NCBI GenBank assembly: GCA_002479765.1
Contig: DLOZ01000014.1
Coordinates: 1 to 29,491 of the forward strand
Origin: Sphingomonadales bacterium UBA7471
GTDB lineage: Bacteria > Pseudomonadota > Alphaproteobacteria > Sphingomonadales > Sphingomonadaceae
DNA: 29,491 nt
Direction: 5' to 3'
The position numbers were made by a program, and so were the translations under genes. Below, piece by piece: positions 23,347 through 29,491 of the stretch (within the stretch, counting starts at the first letter, position 1; each line of letters starts with the position of its first letter). The notes under the pieces are model-generated. The model made no database searches and was not told where the DNA came from. It saw only the letters and a program-made list of their open reading frames with translations.

Positions 23347-23721
23347 TTACAGCGCGTCTATTTCTGCCTGATTAAGCTGAATGCAGCCATTTGCACCGCG
23401 GCGTTCGGCCACGGCTTCCGCCAAAAAGGGAACCGACGCGTAAATACGCTTGTTTTCGGGATCGTCGCTGAGGCGCACGATTTCCAAGCCCTTTTCCTTA
23501 TCGGTCTCACAAGAGGCCATATCGCGGCCTTCGATATAGCGGCACGAACAGGCGATGTGCGCGCCATAAGCGGCGCCGAGGCGCGCTTGCCCTTTTATGC
23601 TGTTCCAGTTCCAGACGAGCCATAAAACCGCAATCACGGCCAATGCCGCAACGATTATTTTCAGGGTCTTGAACCGTGGACGCTGTGCTTTTGGTCCAGC
23701 TGTTGAAGTTGCGGTTGCCAT
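23347..23721 (-). CDS. Membrane-anchored tetra-cysteine periplasmic protein, unknown function
   Basis: I do not recognise a family for these 124 residues. A basic N-terminus (about 1-20) and one transmembrane helix (21-38, ending in Trp-rich LWLVWNWN) lead to an exported domain with exactly four cysteines (58, 60, 71 and 113): CSC, ASC and GC. Even number and location suggest two disulfides. GGAGGG lies just before the ATG. Only 31 bases separate it from the divergent serine-hydrolase lipoprotein start, so the two share a control region and perhaps a periplasmic job. Confidence 0.75.
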   Translation of the reverse strand: MATATSTAGPKAQRPRFKTLKIIVAALAVIAVLWLVWNWNSIKGQARLGAAYGAHIACSCRYIEGRDMASCETDKEKGLEIVRLSDDPENKRIYASVPFLAEAVAERRGANGCIQLNQAEIDAL

Positions 23722-23752
23722 AGACCCTCCATTTGGTGCATCGAACTATATT

Positions 23753-24889
23753 ATGCCTAGAAACAATTTCCGCCGCGCGGCAACCGCTTTTTGTGCATTC
23801 ACGGCACTTACCCTCGCTGGATGCGGCGCAGAGCCGCCTGCAAAGCCCGTTGGCGCTGGCTTTACCCAGATCGCCGATGACGCAGTGGTGAGCCAAGAGA
23901 AATTGGCCGATGCCATCGCACCTTTTTTCGAAGATCCCGCTGTGGGCGAAACCCGCGCATTGGTCGTGATGCAAGGTGGCCGCATTGTTGCGGAACGTTA
24001 TGCGCCGGGGTACGGCCCTGACACGCGATTGATTAGCTGGTCCATGGCCAAAAGCGTTACGGCTGTATTGGTTGGCCTAATGGTGGCAGATGGTCGCCTT
24101 GCGATGGATGAGCCCGCAATCGTCTCCGAATGGCAAACACCGCGCGATAACCGCGCAAAAATAACGCTGCGGCATTTGCTGCATATGTCCTCAGGCCTCG
24201 ACCACACCGAAATGGCTGAAGGTGACATCGAGATTTTTGATGCCGACACCCCGCGGATGTTGTTTCTGGATGGCCGGGAAAATGTTGCGCGTTATGCCGA
24301 AACACGCCCGCTTGAAGCCAATCCGGGCGAAAAATTCGAATATAGCACGGCAACGAGCCATATTCTTGCGGACATCATGACCCGGTCGCTGACCGATAGT
24401 AAGGATCCGGTGGTCCGCCGCGACGCCATGCTCGAATATGCGCGTGGGCGGTTGTTCGAGCCCTTGGGGCTTACGAGCTTTGTCCCGGAATTCGACCGGA
24501 ATGGCACCATGCTGGGCGGAAGCATGATCCACGGCACGGCGCGTGATTGGGCGAAATTCGGTGAATTTCTACGCAACAACGGGTCGGTTCAGGCCGCGCA
24601 GTTGATGCCGACAAGCTGGATGCGCTTTATGAAAACGCCCAGCCCGAATAACCGCAGCTATGGCGCGCATATCTGGCTGAACCGCACGGGAAATGACGCG
24701 CGCAATCAGGTGCTGTTCCCCGGAAAAGCGCCATCGGATGTGTTCGCCGCGCTTGGGCATTTGGGCCAATTTGTCGTGGTGTCACCGCAGCATCGGTTGA
24801 CGATCGTGCGGCTTGGGATGACGCCCGATGATCAACTTGATCCGGTCAACGACCAATTGGCCAAGCTCATTTCGGTTTTCCCGAAATGA
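23753..24889 (+). CDS. Serine hydrolase lipoprotein (beta-lactamase/6-aminohexanoate-dimer hydrolase family)
   Basis: The protein has 378 residues from the ATG at 23753. The frame is open back to 23597, but that part overlaps the divergent gene and would bury the signal sequence. A lipoprotein signal (RR then FCAFTALTLAGC) puts the lipidated Cys at 24. The catalytic domain has SMAK (Ser97, Lys100), Tyr197 in KFEYSTATSH and the late GHLGQ motif replacing KTG, as in class C-type hydrolases and NylB. RHLLHMSSGLDH is another family signature. The enzyme should sit in the periplasm on a membrane anchor and act on an amide or ester, substrate unknown. The ribosome binding site is poor, and AT-rich CTATATT directly precedes the ATG. 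Confidence 0.87.
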   Translation: MPRNNFRRAATAFCAFTALTLAGCGAEPPAKPVGAGFTQIADDAVVSQEKLADAIAPFFEDPAVGETRALVVMQGGRIVAERYAPGYGPDTRLISWSMAKSVTAVLVGLMVADGRLAMDEPAIVSEWQTPRDNRAKITLRHLLHMSSGLDHTEMAEGDIEIFDADTPRMLFLDGRENVARYAETRPLEANPGEKFEYSTATSHILADIMTRSLTDSKDPVVRRDAMLEYARGRLFEPLGLTSFVPEFDRNGTMLGGSMIHGTARDWAKFGEFLRNNGSVQAAQLMPTSWMRFMKTPSPNNRSYGAHIWLNRTGNDARNQVLFPGKAPSDVFAALGHLGQFVVVSPQHRLTIVRLGMTPDDQLDPVNDQLAKLISVFPK

Positions 24890-24902
24890 TACAATCTGAT
24901 GA

Positions 24903-25193
24903 CTAGGCTTTGGCCACCGGTGCGTCGTCGCCAAGGTCTTCGAACCATGCTTCGACAGGTCCGCTGAGTTTGATCAGCAATGGGTTGCCCTTGCGATCAC
25001 GTGCTTTGCCCGCCTGAACCTTAATCCAGCCTTCGGAAATGCAATATTCCTCAACAGTTGTGCGGATTTCGCCCTTGAAACGAATACCCACGCCGCGCGA
25101 CAACAAATCGCCGTCGAAATGCGGGCTCATCGGGTTAATCGACAAGTGATCGGGTGGGGTATCTGCCCCTGCAGCTTTGGTCTCTTCAGTCAT
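24903..25193 (-). CDS. DUF3297 family protein
   Basis: The protein has 96 residues from the ATG at 25193 (MTEETKAAG). The conserved core is HLSINPMSPHFDGDLLSRGVGIRFKGE, then TVEEYCISEGWIKVQAGKARDRKGNPLLIKL, followed by VEAWFED. This is the DUF3297 pattern, a small soluble protein common in Proteobacteria with no established role. The frame is open back to 25229, but the 25193 start matches the domain better. It diverges from the flavoprotein gene with 65 bases between start codons. Confidence 0.9.
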   Translation of the reverse strand: MTEETKAAGADTPPDHLSINPMSPHFDGDLLSRGVGIRFKGEIRTTVEEYCISEGWIKVQAGKARDRKGNPLLIKLSGPVEAWFEDLGDDAPVAKA

Positions 25194-25258
25194 GCGCGCG
25201 GCTTTGCCGCAAAGCATAGCACTTGGCAATATGGCGCGGGCAGTGCAGGGGCTTCAAA

Positions 25259-26470
25259 ATGGCAATTTCGAACAACTATGATGTAATAATTTTGGGCGCT
25301 GGCGGCGCTGGACTGATGTGTGCGTTGACCGCAGGGCAACGCGGACGGCGCGTGCTGGTGATTGACCATGCAACGGGACCGGGCAAGAAAATCCTGATTT
25401 CGGGCGGTGGCCGGTGCAATTTCACCAACGTCAACGCGACAACGGTGCATGCGCAGGAACGCTATCTGTCCGCCAACCCGCATTTTTCCAAGTCGGCGTT
25501 GGGACGGTACACGCCGCAGGATTTTATCGAACTGGTGCGCAGCTATGGCATCGCCTTTCATGAAAAAACGCTTGGCCAACTGTTCTGTGACGGATCCGCG
25601 CGCCAGATTGTCGAAATGCTCATGGAAGAATGCGACCGGTCACAAACATGTGGCGGCCGTGTGGACTTTGCGTTCAATTCCCCCGTTGGCGAGATATCGC
25701 ACGACGGCAGCGTCTATCACGTGATGTATAACGGCCTGCGCGCATCTGCCGCGTCTTTGGTCATTGCCACGGGCGGCCCAAGCATTCCGAAAATGGGTGC
25801 TACAGCATTTGCGTATGATTTGGGCCGGCAATTTGGATTGAAGATTGTCGAGCCAAGGCCGGCTTTGGTGCCGCTGACGCTTGGCGGGGATGATGTCCTG
25901 TTCCGCGAACTGTCAGGCGTATCGGCCGAAGTCGTTGCGCAGCATGGCAAAACCGCCTTTCGCGAAGCAGCCCTGTTCACCCACCGCGGACTGAGTGGCC
26001 CTGCGGTGCTTCAAATCAGCAGCTATTGGCGGCCAGGTGACCGTGTCGGGATTGATTTTCTGCCGGATCATGATGCACCGGCATGGCTGTTGTCCGAAAA
26101 GCGGGCCCGGCCAAAGGCCACCATGAAATCGACGCTTGATCGCGTCCTTTCAACCCGACTGGCGGAGGCTTTGGCGGATAAGCTTGCGTTGCACGGGAAC
26201 CTTGCCGACCAAAGCGACCGTAAATTGGCAGAGGCGGGCGCATTGCTCGATTGTTGGCCATTCGTGCCCAATGGCAGTGAGGGCTATGCCAAGGCGGAGG
26301 TGACGCTTGGCGGGATTAGCACCGACGGCCTGTCGCAAAAGACAATGGAAGCCAAGAAAATGCCGGGGCTGTTTTGTATCGGCGAGGCTGTGGATGTCAC
26401 GGGCTGGCTGGGTGGCTATAACTTCCAATGGGCATGGGCGAGCGGCGTCGCTGCGGGTGAGGCCGTTTAG
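25259..26470 (+). CDS. YhiN/HI0933-type flavoprotein (NAD(P)/FAD-dependent oxidoreductase)
   Basis: The protein has 403 residues from the ATG at 25259, which has AGGGG seven bases upstream. An FAD-binding Rossmann fold sits at the N-terminus (IILGAGGAGLMCA, 10-22). The family signature GKKILISGGGRCNFTN follows, then HEKTLGQLFCDG, LVIATGGPSIPKMG and THRGLSGPAVLQISSYW. The C-terminal GLFCIGEAVDVTGWLGGYNFQWAWASG closes the FAD site. These are hallmarks of the HI0933-like flavoproteins. Their physiological substrate is not known, and annotations as an aminoacetone oxidase are unproven. The gene ends 55 bases before a strong bidirectional terminator. Confidence 0.92.
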   Translation: MAISNNYDVIILGAGGAGLMCALTAGQRGRRVLVIDHATGPGKKILISGGGRCNFTNVNATTVHAQERYLSANPHFSKSALGRYTPQDFIELVRSYGIAFHEKTLGQLFCDGSARQIVEMLMEECDRSQTCGGRVDFAFNSPVGEISHDGSVYHVMYNGLRASAASLVIATGGPSIPKMGATAFAYDLGRQFGLKIVEPRPALVPLTLGGDDVLFRELSGVSAEVVAQHGKTAFREAALFTHRGLSGPAVLQISSYWRPGDRVGIDFLPDHDAPAWLLSEKRARPKATMKSTLDRVLSTRLAEALADKLALHGNLADQSDRKLAEAGALLDCWPFVPNGSEGYAKAEVTLGGISTDGLSQKTMEAKKMPGLFCIGEAVDVTGWLGGYNFQWAWASGVAAGEAV

Positions 26471-26525
26471 TTTTGCCGTCTCACGCGACAATCCGTTTCT
26501 AAGCGAACCGGACATTCCCAATAAG

Positions 26526-26553
26526 AAAAGGGCGCCAAATCGGCGCCCTTTTT
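26526..26553. terminator. Bidirectional intrinsic terminator between the flavoprotein gene and typA
   Basis: AAAAGGGCGCC-AAATC-GGCGCCCTTTT is a perfect 11-bp stem with a 5-base loop. It has a T-run on the plus strand and, by symmetry, on the minus strand. It sits 55 bases after the plus-strand stop (26470) and three bases after the typA stop (26556), so it serves both convergent genes. Confidence 0.93.
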
Positions 26554-26555
26554 GT

Positions 26556-28376
26556 TTATGCAGCCTGTTTGGCGCGTGATGCTTTTTTCCGCTCGTTCGG
26601 ATCAAGCAAACGCTTGCGCAAGCGGATGTTCTTTGGCGTCACCTCGACCATTTCATCGTCATCGATATAGGCAATGGCTTGCTCCAGCGTGAGACGCTTT
26701 GGCGGGGTGAGGCGGATGGCGTCGTCCTTGCCGGTCGAACGGAAGTTCGTCAGCTGCTTCGACTTCATTGGGTTTACTTCCAAATCGTCTGGCTTGGCGT
26801 TTTCGCCGATGATCATGCCTTCGTACAAAGCTTCACCTGGCGATACCATCAAGATGCCGCGTTCTTCCAATGGGCCAAGCGCGTACGCAACGGCTTCACC
26901 CGCACCATTGGAAATCAAAACGCCGTTCTTGCGGCCTTCGATTGGACCGCGATGTGGGCCATATTTTTCGAACAAACGGTTCATGATCCCCGTGCCGCGT
27001 GTGTCGGACAGGAATTCGCCATGGTAACCGATCAGGCCACGTGATGGCGCGCTGAAGGTGATGCGGGTCTTGCCGCCACCTGAAGGACGCATGTCAGTAA
27101 GGTCGCCCTTACGCACGGCCATTTTTTCAACGACTGTACCGGAATATTCATCATCAACGTCGATGACGACCGTTTCATAGGGCTCGGTTTTCTGGCCATT
27201 TTCGTCTTCGCGGAACAGCACGCGTGGGCGGCTGATGCCAAGTTCAAAGCCTTCGCGGCGCATGGTTTCAATAAGAACGCCCAGCTGAAGTTCGCCACGG
27301 CCAGCCACTTCAAAGCTGTCCTTGTCTTCGGCTTCGGTAATACGGACGGCGACATTGCTTTCGGCTTCGCGCATCAAGCGGTCGCGGATCATGCGGCTCG
27401 TAACCTTCGTGCCTTCACGGCCAGCCATCGGGCTGTCGTTCACCGAAAAGCGCATCGACAATGTTGGCGGATCGATAGGCTGCGCCTGCAATGGCTCGGT
27501 CACCGTGGGTTCGGCAATCGTGTCGGCCACGGTCGCGGTGGTCAAACCGGCGATCGAAATAATGTCGCCAGCCTTCGCTTCGTCAACAGGAACGCGCTCA
27601 AGACCACGGAAGGACATGATCTTGGATGCACGGCCGGTTTCGACAATCTTGCCGTCGGGGTTCAATGCGTGGATTTGCTGGTTTACCTTGACGGTACCCG
27701 ACAGCACGAGGCCTGTCAGAATACGGCCAAGGAAATTGTCGCGGTCAAGCAAGGTGACAAGCATCTTGAACTCGCCATCAACGTCGGCCTTTGGCTCTGG
27801 AACATGGCTGACGATGGTTTCGAACATCGGCGTCAGCGTGCCTTCGCGTGCGCTTGGGTCCGTCGACGCATAGCCATTACGGCCCGATGCATAGAGCACA
27901 GGGAAATCAAGCTGCTCATCGGTGGCATCCAGCGACACGAAAAGGTCGAACACTTCGTCCAACACTTCCTGAATACGCTCGTCAGGACGGTCGATCTTGT
28001 TGACGACAACGATTGGTTTCAAACCAAGCGCCAAAGCCTTGCCAGTAACGAACTTCGTCTGTGGCATTGCGCCTTCGGAGGAATCGACGAGCAGGATAAC
28101 GCCGTCGACCATCGACAGGATGCGTTCAACTTCGCCGCCAAAGTCGGCGTGGCCCGGGGTGTCGACGATATTGATGCGGGTATCGTTCCATTCGACCGAT
28201 GTGCACTTGGCAAGAATGGTGATGCCGCGTTCTTTTTCGAGGTCGTTCGAATCCATGGCGCGCTCTTCGATGCGCTGGTTCTCACGGAAGGTACCAGACT
28301 GACGAAACAGTTGGTCAACAAGGGTGGTTTTGCCGTGATCGACGTGCGCGATGATGGCGATATTACGCAATGACAT
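26556..28376 (-). CDS. typA: Ribosome-associated GTPase TypA/BipA
   Basis: This 606-residue translational GTPase has G1 AHVDHGKTT (10-18), switch region KERGITI, G3 DTPGHADFGGEVER and G4 NKIDRPDER. Elongation-factor domains II, III and V follow, and the TypA-specific C-terminal region contains RGLIGYHGEFLSDTRGTGIMNR and SKQLTNFRSTGKDDA. Family knowledge: it acts in ribosome assembly and stress or cold adaptation. Length and motifs are all normal. The start at 28376 is preceded by only a distant AAGG. It shares its upstream region with the divergent transporter gene. Confidence 0.97.
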   Translation of the reverse strand: MSLRNIAIIAHVDHGKTTLVDQLFRQSGTFRENQRIEERAMDSNDLEKERGITILAKCTSVEWNDTRINIVDTPGHADFGGEVERILSMVDGVILLVDSSEGAMPQTKFVTGKALALGLKPIVVVNKIDRPDERIQEVLDEVFDLFVSLDATDEQLDFPVLYASGRNGYASTDPSAREGTLTPMFETIVSHVPEPKADVDGEFKMLVTLLDRDNFLGRILTGLVLSGTVKVNQQIHALNPDGKIVETGRASKIMSFRGLERVPVDEAKAGDIISIAGLTTATVADTIAEPTVTEPLQAQPIDPPTLSMRFSVNDSPMAGREGTKVTSRMIRDRLMREAESNVAVRITEAEDKDSFEVAGRGELQLGVLIETMRREGFELGISRPRVLFREDENGQKTEPYETVVIDVDDEYSGTVVEKMAVRKGDLTDMRPSGGGKTRITFSAPSRGLIGYHGEFLSDTRGTGIMNRLFEKYGPHRGPIEGRKNGVLISNGAGEAVAYALGPLEERGILMVSPGEALYEGMIIGENAKPDDLEVNPMKSKQLTNFRSTGKDDAIRLTPPKRLTLEQAIAYIDDDEMVEVTPKNIRLRKRLLDPNERKKASRAKQAA

Positions 28377-28452
28377 TTAGAAATGGGCCTTTTGGAAGGT
28401 CTTCATGGTAGCCACATGCCACCAGATTCTCGCGGGCCCTTAACGCAATATG

Positions 28453-28467
28453 TGTTGCGGCGCAACA
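28453..28467. repeat. Short perfect inverted repeat in the typA/transporter intergenic region
   Basis: TGTTGC-GGC-GCAACA has perfect 6-bp arms, and GTTGCAAT recurs about 20 bases later. It lies roughly midway between the divergent start codons (28376 and 28512). It may be an operator or a chance palindrome. Confidence 0.3.
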
Positions 28468-28511
28468 TCGCTGGTGTTGCAATAGGCGATTGTTCCGGTC
28501 AAAGCATCGCT

Positions 28512-29474
28512 ATGTTTGCCCGTATCTTTGCTGACCGCTTCGTTCTTTTGCTGCTTGGCACGATATTGCTGGCAAGCTTTCTCCCCGTGCGTGGGGCGGC
28601 TGCCAATATTGCGGCTATGATATCGTCCGCCGCGATTTTCGTGCTCTTCTTCTTGAACGGTGTTCGATTACCGCGGCAAGAGGTTGTCAACGGCGTGCGC
28701 AATTGGCGGCTGCAGGGCGCGATTTTTCTGTTTGTATTTGGGGTGATGTCTGCCGCCGGATTAATGCTGTCGCATATTTTCGACAATGTCCTTCCGGCCA
28801 CGCTGGCGCTCGGCATATTGTTCACCGGCATTTTACCATCAACGGTGCAGTCGGCCGCTGCCTATTGCGCATTGGCCAAAGGCAATGTTGCCGCATCGGT
28901 GGTGGCTGCCGCATTGATTAACCTTGTCGGCGTGGTCCTTTCGCCTGTGCTGTTCGCTTTGCTCGCGCATGTGGGCGAAGGCAGCGTGTCGGGCGAAGCG
29001 TTGGGACGGATTGCGTTGATCTTGCTGCTGCCCTTTGCACTTGGCCAGATGATGCAGCGTTGGTTCAAACCATGGGTCGATGGGCACAAATCGCTCGCGA
29101 CATGGATGGACCGCGTGTCGATTGCGATCGCGGTCTATGTCGCGTTTTCAGGCGCCGTGGTTGCGGGTATCTGGAGCATTGTGCGCGGCGATGAACTGGC
29201 TTGGCTGGCGGTGGCGCTGTCGATCATGCTTGTCATCGGCTTTGGCGGCGCGTGGGTGCTGGGCGGGGTCATGAAGCTGCCGCGCGGTGACCGGATTACC
29301 ATGCTGTTTTCAGGCGGGCAGAAAAGCATCGCCATTGGCGCACCGTTGGCCGCCACGATATTTCCACCGGCCATTGCGGGCATGGTGCTGTTACCGACGC
29401 TGGCGTACCATATGGCGCAGTTGATATTGTCGGCACCCATGGCGACGCATTTGGCTGCAGATCAAACACCGTAG
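28512..29474 (+). CDS. SLC10A7-like bile acid:sodium symporter family protein
   Basis: The protein has 320 residues from the ATG at 28512 (MFARIFADRFVLLLLG). The open frame reaches back to 28383, but that N-terminal extension is polar and unlike the family. About ten hydrophobic helices show SBF-like features: FFLNGVRLPRQEV after helix 2, GILFTGILPSTVQSAAAYCALAKGN (the signature crossover region), LLPFALGQMMQRW, and FSGGQKSIAIGAPLAATIF near the C-terminus. Family members are putative solute:sodium symporters of unknown substrate. The Shine-Dalgarno is weak. The stop codon at 29472-29474 runs directly into an interspersed repeat at the window edge. Confidence 0.88.
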   Translation: MFARIFADRFVLLLLGTILLASFLPVRGAAANIAAMISSAAIFVLFFLNGVRLPRQEVVNGVRNWRLQGAIFLFVFGVMSAAGLMLSHIFDNVLPATLALGILFTGILPSTVQSAAAYCALAKGNVAASVVAAALINLVGVVLSPVLFALLAHVGEGSVSGEALGRIALILLLPFALGQMMQRWFKPWVDGHKSLATWMDRVSIAIAVYVAFSGAVVAGIWSIVRGDELAWLAVALSIMLVIGFGGAWVLGGVMKLPRGDRITMLFSGGQKSIAIGAPLAATIFPPAIAGMVLLPTLAYHMAQLILSAPMATHLAADQTP

Positions 29475-29491
29475 TGCTGAGCCTGTCGAAG
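29474..29491. repeat. Start of a sphingomonad interspersed repeat, cut by the window edge
   Basis: GTGCTGAGCCTGTCGAAG begins at the last base of the transporter stop codon. I recognise the CTGAGCCTGTCGAAG core as an element frequent in sphingomonad intergenic DNA, usually as a hairpin. Its other half would lie beyond the window. Confidence 0.6.

Noticed and set aside
1..29491. CRISPR array, tRNA/rRNA genes, insertion sequence or prophage
   Set aside because: No regularly spaced repeats, tRNA-like cloverleaf, transposase, integrase or phage structural gene was seen on either strand.

Overview
The window looks like a chromosomal segment from an alphaproteobacterium of the Sphingomonadaceae, of the Sphingopyxis/Sphingorhabdus kind. 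Three things suggest this: a sciP (DUF1153) cell-cycle gene; the gene families present (DUF3297, DUF445, an RND pump, ABC-F, TypA); and two short interspersed repeats I associate with sphingomonad genomes, TCCTGAACTTGTTTCAGGA at 16077-16145 and GTGCTGAGCCTGTCGAAG at the right edge. The genus is an inference. I found no rRNA, tRNA, CRISPR array, insertion sequence or prophage.

Region by region. 34-3383 (minus): a two-gene exporter, an HlyD-type adaptor followed by a C39-peptidase ABC transporter, with no visible peptide substrate. 3384-3563 holds two adjacent perfect palindromes, then an ABC-F ATPase (plus). 5423-6492 (minus): pnuC plus a stand-alone NadR-type ribosylnicotinamide kinase, a nicotinamide riboside salvage pair. 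6685-9425 (minus): an orphan OmpR-type response regulator with direct repeats over its promoter. Upstream of it lie a class A beta-lactamase-like exported protein with a Lys/Pro-rich stalk and a small coiled-coil membrane protein.

9727-12603 (plus): a polyhydroxyalkanoate locus, phaC, a DUF2442 protein, then phaZ. By residue pattern both pha proteins resemble the Pseudomonas medium-chain-length (class II) system. An adrenodoxin-type ferredoxin-NADP reductase and an MTA/SAH-nucleosidase-like protein follow. 14756-20507 (minus): a DUF445 membrane protein, a REP-like hairpin, and an RND efflux pump with its adaptor but no outer-membrane channel. 20817-21116 (minus): sciP with its own terminator. 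21646-23334 (plus): mnmA and a small membrane protein. 23347-24889: a tetra-cysteine membrane-anchored protein diverging from a serine-hydrolase lipoprotein. 24903-26470: a DUF3297 protein diverging from a YhiN-type flavoprotein. A strong bidirectional terminator separates the latter from typA (minus), and an SLC10A7-like transporter (plus) closes the window.

The functional units are peptide export, nicotinamide riboside salvage, PHA synthesis and turnover, RND efflux, cell-cycle control by SciP, and translation/tRNA functions (ABC-F, MnmA, TypA). The most unusual parts are the class II-like pha locus with an inserted DUF2442 gene, the paired palindromes upstream of the exporter, the beta-lactamase-like protein with a large insertion and repeat-built stalk, and the repeat-decorated response-regulator promoter.
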